Assembly (NCBI GenBank): GCA_020638655.1
Contig: JACKIC010000001.1
Location: 248,001-312,000 of the forward strand
Length of the DNA: 64,000 bases
Reading direction: 5' to 3'
Source of the DNA: Planctomycetota bacterium
Lineage (GTDB): Bacteria; Planctomycetota; UBA1135; UBA2386
Part shown: positions 1-8,900 of the stretch, one piece after another
How the letters are laid out: each line of letters opens with the position of its first letter
Numbering within the stretch: position 1 is the first letter of the stretch
Program-made: the position numbers and the translations under genes
Notes under the pieces: generated by a model
Seen by the model: only the letters and a program-made list of their open reading frames with translations
Databases searched by the model: none
Told to the model about the DNA's origin: nothing

Positions 1-126
1 GATGTCCTGCAGGACGACCTTGGCCCCGGCCTGCGCACACACCTGCGCGATGCCGGCACCCATCGTGCCGGCGCCGAGGACGGCGACATCGGGGAACGAC
101 ACGGCAGCGGACTGGTTGTCGGTCAT
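1..126 (-). CDS. 3-hydroxyacyl-CoA (3-hydroxybutyryl-CoA) dehydrogenase, N-terminal fragment
   Basis: Only the first 42 codons lie in the window; the gene continues beyond base 1. The translation from the ATG at 126-124 has a short leader, then VAVLGAGTMGAGIAQVCAQAG and an acidic end to the second strand (VVLQDI). This is the NAD-binding Rossmann fingerprint of the 3-hydroxyacyl-CoA dehydrogenase family, with the family-typical GAGTMGAGIA. The enoyl-CoA hydratase gene ends two bases before this start, so the two are probably co-transcribed and act in consecutive steps of short-chain acyl-CoA oxidation or of butyrate-type metabolism. The exact substrate cannot be told from the fragment. Confidence 0.85.
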   Translation of the reverse strand, partial: MTDNQSAAVSFPDVAVLGAGTMGAGIAQVCAQAGAKVVLQDI

Positions 127-128
127 GT

Positions 129-896
129 TCAGCTCTTCTTCTGCTTGTTCAGGAACGCGTCCATGCGCGAGCGCTTGTCGTCGCTGTCGAACAGCACGGC
201 CTGCACGGCGCTCTCGAAGGCGATCGCGTTCTCGTGGCCCGGGCGCGACAACGCGTTGAGCGAGCGCTTGGCGCCGCGCACCGCGAGGCGCCCGTTCTTG
301 CCGATCTCGTCGGCCATCGCCAGCGCGCGTTCGATCACCTCGGCGTCCGGCACCACGGCGTTGGCGAGGCCGATGCGCAGCGCCTCGGCGGCGTCGACCA
401 TCCTGCCGGTGAAGACCAGCTCGCGGGCGCGGCCCAGGCCGATCAGACGCGGCAGGCGATAGGTGCCGCCGGCCGCGGGGATGATGCCGAGCTTGACCTC
501 GGGCTGCCCCATCTTGGCCGACTCGCCGAGCACCCGCAGGTCGCAGGCGATCGCCAGCTCACAACCGCCGCCGAGCGCGTAGCCGCGGACCGCCGCGATC
601 ACCGGCGCGGGGAACTCCTCGATGCGGTTGAAGATCGCGCTGTTGATCGCCTTGCCCGCGTCGCGCGAGGTGCGGTCGCGCAGCTGCGCGATGTCGGCGC
701 CCGCCGCGAACGCCTTGTCGCCGGCGCCGGTCAGCACCAGCGCGGCGATCGACTCGTCGTGCCAGTGCTCGTCGAGCACGCGGTGCAGCCCGTCGACCAT
801 CTCCTGGTCGATGGCGTTGCGCCGTTCGGGGGCGTTCAGCGTGACGAGCAGCGCGTCGCCGCGGCGCTCCTGCAGGATCCTGGCGGTCTCGGTCAT
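129..896 (-). CDS. Enoyl-CoA hydratase/isomerase (crotonase family)
   Basis: A complete 255-residue crotonase. It should add water to a trans-2-enoyl-CoA in the cytoplasm, feeding the 3-hydroxyacyl-CoA dehydrogenase encoded immediately downstream. The oxyanion-hole segment AFAAGADIAQL (about 62-72) and both catalytic glutamates are present: E113 in GYALGGGCE and E133 in GQPEVKLGIIPAAGG. Having both glutamates argues for a true hydratase rather than an isomerase with one acid. The length is typical of the family. Substrate chain length is not visible in the sequence. Confidence 0.9.
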   Translation of the reverse strand: MTETARILQERRGDALLVTLNAPERRNAIDQEMVDGLHRVLDEHWHDESIAALVLTGAGDKAFAAGADIAQLRDRTSRDAGKAINSAIFNRIEEFPAPVIAAVRGYALGGGCELAIACDLRVLGESAKMGQPEVKLGIIPAAGGTYRLPRLIGLGRARELVFTGRMVDAAEALRIGLANAVVPDAEVIERALAMADEIGKNGRLAVRGAKRSLNALSRPGHENAIAFESAVQAVLFDSDDKRSRMDAFLNKQKKS

Positions 897-944
897 CGGG
901 GCGAAGCATCTTGCCCGCGGCCGGCGGCCGTGCCAACCGCGAGG

Positions 945-1589
945 TCAGCCGGCGACGCGAAAGGTCAGGTTGACGCGCGCGCGACCCAACAGCGCGTGTT
1001 CGCCCTCGCGCAAGGGCGCGACGCCGTGGAAGAAGCGCCGCGACGGCCCGCCCCAGACGACGACGTCGCCGTGCTGCAGGGACACGCGCCGGGCCTTGTC
1101 GCCGCGCGCGGCGCCGCCGAACAGGAACACCGCCGGCAGGCCGAGCGACACCGAGACGATCGGCTGGTCGAAGTCGCGTTCGTCGACGTCCTGGTGCAGC
1201 GTCATGCGCGCACTGGGCTCGTAGCGGTTGATCAGGCAGGCGTCGGGCCGGAAGTCGGGGTAGCCGGCCGCGGTCGCCGCAGCAGCCGCCACCTCGCCGA
1301 ACAGCGCCGGCATCGCGGGCCACGGCGCGCCGCCCTGCGGATCCTCGGTGACGTACCGATAGCCGCGCCGGTCCGTGACCCAGCCGCGCGCGCCGCAGTT
1401 GGTGATCGCCACCGACATGCGCCGGCCGCCGGGCGTGTGCATGTGCCGGAACGGCGCCGCCGCCGCGACGCGCTGCACCTCGGCCCACAAGGCCACACCC
1501 GCTTCGCACACGAAGCCGCGCAGCACGCGCGCGCCGGGCGCCAGCGCTTCGTCCGGCTCGCGCGCGAAGGCGAAGCCCTGCTGCTGCAT
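945..1589 (-). CDS. alkB: AlkB-type Fe(II)/2-oxoglutarate DNA repair dioxygenase
   Basis: A 214-residue protein close to E. coli AlkB along its length. It should reverse 1-methyladenine and 3-methylcytosine damage by oxidative demethylation. The iron ligands are visible as H132-x-D134 (LHQDVDE) and H188 (FFHGV). The 2-oxoglutarate-binding arginines fall in the RVNLTFR stretch (R205, R211). HGDVVVWGG is nearly identical to the E. coli core. The ATG at 1589-1587 overlaps the TGA of the upstream quinone reductase gene (TGATG), so translation is probably coupled. Longer in-frame starts upstream only read through the neighbour's coding region out of frame and are not used. Confidence 0.93.
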   Translation of the reverse strand: MQQQGFAFAREPDEALAPGARVLRGFVCEAGVALWAEVQRVAAAAPFRHMHTPGGRRMSVAITNCGARGWVTDRRGYRYVTEDPQGGAPWPAMPALFGEVAAAAATAAGYPDFRPDACLINRYEPSARMTLHQDVDERDFDQPIVSVSLGLPAVFLFGGAARGDKARRVSLQHGDVVVWGGPSRRFFHGVAPLREGEHALLGRARVNLTFRVAG

Positions 1590-2626
1590 CACGGCACCAG
1601 CACGATCTTGCCGAGCGCCTGGCGTTCTTCGAGCAGACGGTGCGCCTCGCCGACCTCGGCCATCGGCAGCGAACGGTCGACGACGGCGCGCAGCGCGCCC
1701 TGTTCGAACAGCCGCAGGATCGTGCGCAGGTCGCCCTTGCTGCCCATGGTCGAGCCCAGGATCGACAGGCTCTTGAAGAACACCGCGTGCAGCGACAGCG
1801 GCACGTTGCCGCCCGTGGTCGCGCCGCAGGTCACCAGTCGCCCGCCGCGCTGCAGGCACTTCAGTGAGCCGGCAAAGGTCGCCTCGCCGACGTGCTCGAA
1901 CACGACCTGCACGCCGGCCTTGCCGGTGATGCGGCGCACCTCGTCGGCGAAGTCGACGGCGCGGTAGTCGATCACGTGGTGCGCGCCGAGCGCCGCGACC
2001 TTGCCGCACTTCTCTGGGCCGCCGGCCGTCGCGATCACCTGCGCGCCGAGCAGCCGCGCGATCTGCACGGCCGCGGCGCCGACGCCCGACAGCCCCGCGT
2101 GCACGAGCACCGTCTCGCCCGCGCGCAGCTCGGCGCGGCGCACGAGCATGTTCCAGGCGGTCTGGAACACCAGACAGATCGCAGCGCCCTCGACGAACGA
2201 GAGCCCCGCGGGCTTGGGCGCGACGTTGGCCGCGGGCACGCAGAAGTACTCGGCGCTGGTGCCGTCGCAGCTCTCGCCGAGGATGTGGTAGTGGCGGCAG
2301 AGCTGGTCGACGCCGCTCTGGCACGCTTCGCAGCTGCCGCACGAGACGCCGGGCAGCACCACCACCTCGTCGCCCTCGCGCAGCCCGACGACGCCGTCGC
2401 CGAGCCCGGCGACCACGCCCGCGGCGTCGCTGCTCGGCACCAGCGGCAGCGGGAACTTGTGCCCCGGCACGCCGCGCCGCACCCACGTGTCCAGGTGGTT
2501 GAGGCCGATCGCGCGCGTGTGGATCAGCACCTGCCCGGGGCCCGGCGCGGGCACGGGCCGTTCTTCGCGGAGCAGGCGGTCGAAGCCGCCGTGCTCACGC
2601 ACGACGATGCAGCGCATGGTGGCCAT
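1589..2626 (-). CDS. Zinc-dependent medium-chain alcohol dehydrogenase/quinone oxidoreductase
   Basis: A 345-residue medium-chain dehydrogenase/reductase. The N-terminal half has the GroES-like catalytic domain, including the four-cysteine structural zinc lobe (CGSCEACQSGVDQLC, about residues 97-111). The second half is a Rossmann domain with VHAGLSGVGAAAVQIA. Members of this class reduce quinones or oxidise alcohols with NAD(P)H. Because the structural zinc cysteines are kept, it is closer to the zinc-containing alcohol dehydrogenases than to zinc-free quinone oxidoreductases. It is co-transcribed with alkB. Substrate unknown. Confidence 0.85.
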   Translation of the reverse strand: MATMRCIVVREHGGFDRLLREERPVPAPGPGQVLIHTRAIGLNHLDTWVRRGVPGHKFPLPLVPSSDAAGVVAGLGDGVVGLREGDEVVVLPGVSCGSCEACQSGVDQLCRHYHILGESCDGTSAEYFCVPAANVAPKPAGLSFVEGAAICLVFQTAWNMLVRRAELRAGETVLVHAGLSGVGAAAVQIARLLGAQVIATAGGPEKCGKVAALGAHHVIDYRAVDFADEVRRITGKAGVQVVFEHVGEATFAGSLKCLQRGGRLVTCGATTGGNVPLSLHAVFFKSLSILGSTMGSKGDLRTILRLFEQGALRAVVDRSLPMAEVGEAHRLLEERQALGKIVLVP

Positions 2627-2632
2627 CGGCGG

Positions 2633-3109
2633 TCAGTAGCCCAGCGTCGCGTGCAGGAACCAGGCGTGCTTCTCGAACTGCTCGACCATGCCCGACAGCA
2701 TGCCGAAGGTCTCCTCGTCCTTGTGCTCCTGGGCGCCGTCGCGCGCGGCGCGCAGGCCGTCGAGGTAGGTGCCGATGCGCTCGGCGAGCAGCTTGACGTG
2801 CTCGAGGTCCTTGGTGACGTCCTGCGGGTAGTCGGGCAGCCGCGAGTTGGCGGCGAGGTGACGCGCGGTGCCGACCGCGAGGTGGCCGAGGGTCAGGATG
2901 CGCTCGGCGATCATGTCGTTGTTCGCGGCCTGGTCGGTGGCGAACTGGTCGAACAGCGGGTGCAGCGACGTGAAGTGCGGGCCGCGGATGTTCCAGTGCG
3001 CGACCTTGATCTGGGTGTAGAGGTCCATGCCGTCGGTCAGCGTGGCGCGCAGCGCGTCACAGATCTGCTTGCGGGCGTCGGCGGAGAGGTGGCTCGGAGA
3101 TGAAGTCAT
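2633..3109 (-). CDS. dps: Dps-type ferritin, DNA-binding protein from starved cells
   Basis: A 158-residue Dps mini-ferritin that should form a 12-mer, oxidise Fe(II) with peroxide and store iron. Ferroxidase-centre residues appear as H38 in AHWNIRG and D65/E69 in NDMIAERI, with the rest of the site supplied across the dimer as in the family. The ATG at 3109-3107 overlaps the TGA of the preceding Fur-family gene (ATGA), so the regulator and the iron store form one transcription unit under the operator at 3565-3581. The first eight or so residues are Ser/His-rich rather than the Lys-rich tail of E. coli Dps, so DNA binding is not assured. Confidence 0.93.
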   Translation of the reverse strand: MTSSPSHLSADARKQICDALRATLTDGMDLYTQIKVAHWNIRGPHFTSLHPLFDQFATDQAANNDMIAERILTLGHLAVGTARHLAANSRLPDYPQDVTKDLEHVKLLAERIGTYLDGLRAARDGAQEHKDEETFGMLSGMVEQFEKHAWFLHATLGY

Positions 3110-3555
3110 GATCGTTCCTCTTGGGGAGTCGTGGGTGATGGAGATGATTGGGAGCGGCTGCCGCGCACGACCACCATGTGGTCGCGCACGTCGACGCCTT
3201 CGAGGCGATCGATGCCGCGCACGGCGAGCGCCGACCACGGGATGTCCGCGATGGCGCCGGTGTCGTCGTCGATGAAGTGGTGGTGCGGCTCGACGTTGGC
3301 GTCGTAGACCGCGCTGCCCTCGTCGAGCACGAACTGCTTGAGCAGCCCCTTCTCGGTGAACAGCTGCAGCGTGTTGTAGACCGTGGCGCGCGAGACCATC
3401 GGGAAGTGCTCCCGCACGGTCCGCCAGACCTCGTCCGCGGTCGGGTGGTCGGCCGTCGCCAGGACGTAGCCGGCGATCGCCAACCGCTGCGCCGAGGGCC
3501 GCACGTCGTGCCGCTCGAGGTGAGCGATCAGGTCCGCGTAGCCCAGGGGTTCCAT
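3106..3555 (-). CDS. Fur/PerR-family metalloregulator
   Basis: A 149-residue Fur-superfamily repressor. The winged helix occupies the first 85 or so residues (RPSAQRLAIAGYVL, then SRATVYNTLQLF as recognition helix). The dimerisation part has the regulatory metal motif PHHHFIDDDTG. Where PerR and most Fur proteins have a CxxC structural zinc pair, this protein has acidic residues (FIDDDTGAI) and no later CxxC, so it lacks the structural zinc, as Irr-type members do. Gene order (regulator, then dps) suggests a peroxide or iron role. The transcript is probably leaderless; see the promoter entry. PerR versus Irr-like sensing cannot be settled by reading. Confidence 0.88.
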   Translation of the reverse strand: MEPLGYADLIAHLERHDVRPSAQRLAIAGYVLATADHPTADEVWRTVREHFPMVSRATVYNTLQLFTEKGLLKQFVLDEGSAVYDANVEPHHHFIDDDTGAIADIPWSALAVRGIDRLEGVDVRDHMVVVRGSRSQSSPSPTTPQEERS

Positions 3556-3562
3556 GGCGACA

Positions 3563-3591
3563 ATATTAGACTGCGTCTAATTCCAAGGCAA
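3563..3591 (-). promoter_or_regulatory. Autoregulated promoter with Fur-family operator
   Basis: On the minus strand there is a TTGCCT -35 (3591-3586), a 17-base spacer and a TAATAT -10 (3568-3563). Between and overlapping them lies a perfect 7-3-7 inverted repeat, ATTAGAC-N3-GTCTAAT (3565-3581). AT-rich dyads of this type are the usual Fur/PerR boxes. A near-copy of one half (GTCTATT, 3592-3598) lies one helical turn and a half upstream. Only seven bases separate the -10 from the ATG, so the message probably starts at or next to the start codon. Confidence 0.75.
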
Positions 3592-3623
3592 GTCTATTGT
3601 CTCGAGGCCCCCATCGCAAGGGC

Positions 3624-4205
3624 TCAGAGCGGGCGCCGCAGCTTTCCGGCGACCTCGACCAGGGCGCCTACGACCGCCGCAACCGACTTCGTGGAACGTT
3701 CTTCCGCGAGTCCGCCATCCTGCGTGAAGGCGCTCGCGGCGCCGCCGAGCGCGTACTGCTCGCTGATCACCAAGAGGCCCAGGTTCATGAGGATCTGCCG
3801 CAGGTGCACCAGCCCGCGCAGCCCGCCGAGCGCCCCGGGTGAACTCGACATCACCGCCGCCACCTTGCCGCGGAACGCCGACACCCCGGGCTCCGGCGCG
3901 TGCGGCCGCGACACCCAGTCGAGCGCGTTCTTGAGCACGGCCGGGATCGAGGCGTTGTACTCCGGGGACACGACCAGCAGCGCGTCGTGCTGCTGCACGA
4001 GTTGGCGCAGCCGCACCGCTGCCTCGGGCAGCCCCTCACGTTCCTCGAGGTCGCCGTCGTAGAGCGGCATCGCGAAGTCGGCCAGGTCGACGACCGTCGC
4101 CTCGCCCCCGTGTCCGGCGACGAGCGCCCCCGCGGCGCGAGCCAGCTTCTTGGCGAACGAATCCCGGCGCAGCGAGCCGGGCACGACGAGGACGCGGGTG
4201 GGCAT
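3624..4205 (-). CDS. NADPH-dependent FMN reductase / flavodoxin-fold quinone reductase
   Basis: A 193-residue flavodoxin-like protein of the NADPH-dependent FMN reductase family (ChrR/ArsH/azoreductase relatives). The phosphate-binding loop GSLRRDSFAKKL (about 10-21) and SPEYNASIPAVLKNALDWVSR (about 100-120) are the family signatures, followed by a conserved GALGGLRGLVHLR segment. Such enzymes reduce flavins, quinones, chromate or azo compounds in the cytoplasm. It stands alone, reading away from the Fur-family gene's upstream region, and its promoter is not obvious. Confidence 0.87.
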   Translation of the reverse strand: MPTRVLVVPGSLRRDSFAKKLARAAGALVAGHGGEATVVDLADFAMPLYDGDLEEREGLPEAAVRLRQLVQQHDALLVVSPEYNASIPAVLKNALDWVSRPHAPEPGVSAFRGKVAAVMSSSPGALGGLRGLVHLRQILMNLGLLVISEQYALGGAASAFTQDGGLAEERSTKSVAAVVGALVEVAGKLRRPL

Positions 4206-4248
4206 GGCGGCCGGTATAGACCGACGCGCCTCCGCTGCAACCGCGCGG

Positions 4249-5514
4249 TCACCACGCCGGCGGCGCGTCGCCGCGACGGACCGCGTCGAGACGGCGCTCG
4301 AGGAAGCGGCGCTCGGGGTCGGCGCACGGCAGCGCCAGGGCCCGCTGCAGTTCGGCCTGCGCGGCGGCGAGGTCGCCGAGCAGCCAACACAGCTGCGCTC
4401 GGGTGGCGGGCAGCAGCTGGTAGGCCTGCAGCTCGCGCGACGCCTCGAGCGCCTGCAACGCCGCGAGTCCCGCCGCGGGCCCGTGCACCTTGCCGACCGC
4501 CACGGCGCGGTTGAGCCGCACGATCGGGGTATCGGTGAGTTCGAGCAGGCGGTCGTAATGGCCGAGGATGCGCCGCCAGTCGGTGGCCGCGTAGTCCGGC
4601 GCCGCGGCGTGCACCGAGGCGATGCCGGCCTGCGCGTGCCACGCCGTGAAGCGATCGCCGGCCATCGCCAGCTGCAGGTGCTGGAAGCCGGCCTGCAGCC
4701 ACTGCCGGTCCCAGCGCGAGCGGTCCTGTTCGGCGAGCGTCAGCGCTTCGCCGGCGGGGTCGATGCGCGCCGGCAGACGCGCCCCCTGCAGCAACATCAA
4801 AGCCAGCAGTGCGTGCACGTCGGGGCCGGTGGTGACCTCGTGCTCGACGAGCAGGCCGCCGAGCCGCACGGCGTCCTCGACGAGTTCGGCCCGCACGAGT
4901 TCGCTGCCGCGGTGCGCGCGGTAACCCTCGTTGAACATCAGGTAGACGACGTCGAGCACGGTGCCGCGTCGCGTCGGCAGCTCGCCGGCGGGCGGCACCT
5001 CGAAGTCGACCTGCTCCGCCTGCAGCCGCGCCTTGGCGCGCGACAGGCGCTGCGCGATGGTCGCCTCCTTCTGCAGCAGCGCGGCGGCGATCTCGCCCAC
5101 GCCGAAGCCCGCCACGGTCTTGAGCACGAGCGGCACGCGCGACTCGGCGGGCACCGCCGGATGGCAGCACGCGAACATCATGCGCAGCGTGTCGTCCTGC
5201 AGCGCCTCGTCGGGCTCGTGCGCCACCTCTTCGCGGTGCGCCCAGCGTTCGAGCTCCTGCTCGACGCGCGCCGCGACCTTGGTGCGCCGCAGCGCGTCGA
5301 ACGCGAGGTTGCGCGCGACGCGGAATACCCAGCCTTCGGGCTTGTCGGGCACGCCGCCCTCGGACCAGCTGCGCAGCGCGCGCACCATCGCCTCCTGCAG
5401 CACGTCCTCGACGAGCTCGAGGTTGGCGGAGCCCAGCACGCGGCACAGGCTCGCGACCAGGGCGCCGTAGTGGTGCCGGAACAGGCTCTCGAGCGGCGGC
5501 GTCGCGCTGGCCAC
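4249..5514 (-). CDS. ECF42-type RNA polymerase sigma factor with C-terminal extension
   Basis: A 421-residue extracytoplasmic-function sigma factor. Region 2 (LVEDVLQEAMVRALRSW, KPEGWVFRVARNLAFDALRR) and region 4 (RVPLVLKTVAGFGVGEIAAALL, ATIAQRLSRAKARL) fill the first 180 residues. The remaining 240 form the alpha-helical, TPR-like C-terminal domain that marks the ECF42 group. These sigmas have no anti-sigma and sit beside DGPF-domain genes, exactly as here: the DGPF gene ends three bases upstream. The start is GTG at 5514-5512. Target promoters are unknown. Confidence 0.9.
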   Translation of the reverse strand: MASATPPLESLFRHHYGALVASLCRVLGSANLELVEDVLQEAMVRALRSWSEGGVPDKPEGWVFRVARNLAFDALRRTKVAARVEQELERWAHREEVAHEPDEALQDDTLRMMFACCHPAVPAESRVPLVLKTVAGFGVGEIAAALLQKEATIAQRLSRAKARLQAEQVDFEVPPAGELPTRRGTVLDVVYLMFNEGYRAHRGSELVRAELVEDAVRLGGLLVEHEVTTGPDVHALLALMLLQGARLPARIDPAGEALTLAEQDRSRWDRQWLQAGFQHLQLAMAGDRFTAWHAQAGIASVHAAAPDYAATDWRRILGHYDRLLELTDTPIVRLNRAVAVGKVHGPAAGLAALQALEASRELQAYQLLPATRAQLCWLLGDLAAAQAELQRALALPCADPERRFLERRLDAVRRGDAPPAW

Positions 5515-5517
5515 GGG

Positions 5518-5883
5518 TCAGCTCTCGGGCTGCCCCATGAAGTCGATCTCGCGCACCTCGATGCTGCCGAAGCGGAAGTTGGGGTGGCCTTCACACAGGC
5601 GCACCGCGTGGTCGTAGTCGTCGGCCTTGAGCACGTAGACGCCGCCGACCACCTCCTTGGTCTCGACGTACGGGCCGTCCTTGACCACCGTGTCGCCCTT
5701 CTGGGGCCAGATCACCTTGCCGCCCTGATCGGTCAGCTTGCGCCCGAGCATCATCCGGCCTTCGCCGGCCATGCGTTCACCCCAGGCGGTGTACTCGGCG
5801 AGGATCTGCTCGAAGTCGGCAGGGCCCAGGTGGCTGTAGTCGGCTTGCACGTCGGCACGCAGGATCAACATGAACTGAGGCAT
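5518..5883 (-). CDS. DGPF/YCII-related domain protein
   Basis: A 121-residue alpha/beta protein of the YCII-related (DGPF) family. It shows the characteristic KDGPYVETKEVVGGVYVLKA segment about residues 68-87 and an N-terminal MPQFMLILRA strand. This family is the usual partner of ECF42 sigma factors, and the spacing here (stop three bases before the sigma start) makes co-expression very likely. The biochemical role of DGPF proteins is not established. The gene is preceded by 114 non-coding bases that should hold the promoter. Confidence 0.9.
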   Translation of the reverse strand: MPQFMLILRADVQADYSHLGPADFEQILAEYTAWGERMAGEGRMMLGRKLTDQGGKVIWPQKGDTVVKDGPYVETKEVVGGVYVLKADDYDHAVRLCEGHPNFRFGSIEVREIDFMGQPES

Positions 5884-5940
5884 CGGTCACTCCTTGTGGG
5901 GGTTGGGCCACGCACGGCGCGGCGGGTCTGCCGTGCAGAC

Positions 5941-5960
5941 GAGCCCGGCGCGTCGGGCTC
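5941..5960 (-). terminator. Hairpin after the aas-type gene (possible terminator)
   Basis: GAGCCCG-N6-CGGGCTC is a perfect seven-pair hairpin about 40 bases past the stop of the large acyltransferase gene. There is no T-run behind it, so it is either a weak intrinsic terminator or just leader structure of the DGPF operon. Confidence 0.35.
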
Positions 5961-5997
5961 GACAGCATTCTGCAGAAAATCCGCCCCCCGACGAGCG

Positions 5998-8900
5998 TCA
6001 GCCCGAGGCCAGCGCGGCCTCGGCCTGCTCGCGCACCCCGCGCAGGTCGAGCTTGCCGGTGCCGAGCACCGGGATCCTGTCGACCGATACGAACTGGTCG
6101 CGCCGCGGCACGAACAGGGCCGGCAGGCCGCGCCCCGCGAGCCGGCGCAGCACCTCGTCGAGCTCCTCGGCCGACAGCGTCGTCAGCACCGCGAGCCGTT
6201 CGCCCTTGCGGGCGTCGGGCAGACCGCACACCGCGAACACGCGCTCGGGGCGCCCGGCGCACTCCTGCAGGTGCTCCTCGACGGTACCGTGCGGCACCAT
6301 CTCGCCGCCGATCTTGGAGAACCGCGACAGGCGGTCGGTCAGGTACAGGAACCCCTCCTCGTCGAGGCGGCCGATGTCGCCGGTCACGTAGCTGCCGTCG
6401 TGCATCGCGGCGGCGGTCAGGTCGGGACGCCCGAGGTAGCCGAGCATCACGTTCGCGCCGCGCACCAGCACCAGGCCGGCCTCGCCCACGGGCAGCGGCG
6501 CCTTGGTGTCGGGATCGACGATGTGCACGGCGACGCCGGGCAGCGGCCGGCCGACGCTGCCGGCGCGCGAACCCGCCTGGTAGAAGCCCGGGGCGCGGAA
6601 GCCCGGCGTGCTGACCGCGACGATCGGCGAACACTCGGTGCAGCCGTAGCCCTGCACCGGCCGCAGCCCGAAGCGGTCCGCGAAGGCGTTGGCCAGGCTG
6701 TCCTGCAGTTTCTCCGCGCCGGCCAGCACCAGCCGCAGCGAGCCGAACTGCCACGGTTCGCATCGCCGCAGGTACAGCTGCAGGAACGTCGGCGTCGCGA
6801 CCATCAGCGTCACCTTGTGCCGCGCGCACAGTTCGCCGACCGCGACGGCGTCGAGCGGGTTGGGGTGGAACACGAGGCCCGCGCCCTGGCTCAGGGAGTA
6901 CCACAGCGCCATGTTGCCGAACGAGTGGAACAGCGGCAGCACGCCGAGCAGCCGGTCGTGGCGGTCGATCGGCAGCACCTGCGCCGCACCCTCGCAGTTC
7001 GACGCCACGTTGGCGTGGCTGAGCACCACGCCCTTGGGCTCGCCGGTGCTGCCGCTGCTGAAGATCACCACCGCCGGGTCGTCGCGGTGCAGCGGCCGGC
7101 GCGCGCCGCACGCGCGCTCGAGCCAACGCTGCGGCGACAGCAGCGCGCGCAGCGCGGCGCCGGCGCGCTCGAACCAGCCGACGCCGGCCATCAGGTCCTC
7201 GAGGCAGACGACGGTGACATCCGAGGGCAGCGACAGCGGCACCTTGTCCAGGAACGCGCGCGCCGTGACCACCGTGCGCAGCTCCGCCTGCCGGATCGCC
7301 GAGGCGAACGCCGCAGCGCCGACGGTGTAGTTGAGCGGCACGCTGACGCGGCCCGCGAGGCTCAGCGCCAGCGCGGTCGTCGCGCCGCCGATCGACGGCG
7401 GCAACAACACGCCGACGCGCTCCTGTTCGCCGATCTGCGGCAGCAGCCGTCGCGCCAGCACCACGGCGCCCGCGAGCGAGGCGAGGCGCGACAGCTGCCG
7501 GCCCTGGCTGTCGGCGAAACACGGCGCGAACGGCCTTTGCCGAACCGAGCGCACGAACTGCCGGTGCACGGGCTGCAGGTCGGTCGCGCGCAGCGACGCC
7601 GCGGCTTCGCCGAGCTCCTCGACGCGGCTGCGCACCTCGGCGGGCGCGGCGACGTTGCCGAGCGGCGCGCCGAAGCTGACGGTCACCGGGCACGGCACGC
7701 GCGTCGGCCACCACCGCACGTGGCCCTGCCGGGCGCTGAGCAGGCTGCCGTAGACGCGGTCGAGGTGCGCCGGCACGATCGGCGCGCTGCGCCCCTTGAC
7801 GATGCGCTGCAGGCCGCGCCGGAACGGCAGGATGCTGCCCATGCGGCTGATCTCGCCCTCGGCGAACAGGCACACCAGCTCACCCTGGTCGAGCGCGTTG
7901 CCGGCCTCGCGCAGCGCCCGCAGCACCTGGCGCGGTCCGCCGCTGCCACTGATCGGGATCGCGCCCAGCGCGCGCAGGAACGGCTTGAGGTAGGGACGTT
8001 CGTACCAGTAGGTCTCGATCACGAACCGGATCGGTCGATCGACGGCCGCGAGCAGGAACAGCGCATCGACGAACGACACGTGGTTGGGCACCAGCAGCGC
8101 GCCGCCCTTCTCGGGCACGTGCTGCGCGCCGACGATGCGCACGCGGTAGAGCGTGTTGGTCAGCAGCAGGATCACCAGCCGCAGCAGGGCGTCCGGCAGC
8201 AGCCAGATCGCCCAGATCGTGCCGAGCAGCGTCGGCACCGCGGCGATCCACAAGATCGTCGCGCAGTCGGCGCCGAGCTGCGACAGCAGCAGGCAGCCGA
8301 GGTTGCCGAGCAGGATGCCCGCGAACGCCAGGAAGTTGACGAGGCCGATGATCGCGCCGCGGCGCTCCGCCGGCGCGCGCCACTGCAGCAGCGCGTTGAG
8401 CGGCACGACGATGAAGCCACTGGCGACGCCCAGCACCGCCATCAGCACGAACGTGCCGATGCGCCCGGGCACCAGCCAACCCATCAGCAGGCTGCCGAGG
8501 CCGAGGCCGATCGCACCGAGCGGGATCAGCCCCGTCTCGACCTTGCCCTTGGCGATGCGCCCCGCGATCAGCGAGCCGGCGCCGACGCCGATCGCGAACA
8601 ACGCGTACGGCAGCCCCGCGTAGCGGTCGGGGAAGGCCAGTACCTTCTTGCCGTAGATGAACACGTCCTGGCCGAGCAGGCTGGCGAGGCCCCAGAACAC
8701 GACCGTGCCGATCGAGGCCAGCCACAGGGTGCGGTCGCCGCGCACGGCCCGCCACGCGCCGCCGAACGTCTTGGTGAACGACTCGGCGCTGCCGGTGGGC
8801 GGCACCTTCGGCACAGCGATCGCCGCGACGAAGCCGACCACCGACAGCAGCAGCAGGACCAGACCGGCGACCCAGACCTGCGCGCCCGCCATCTCGAGCA

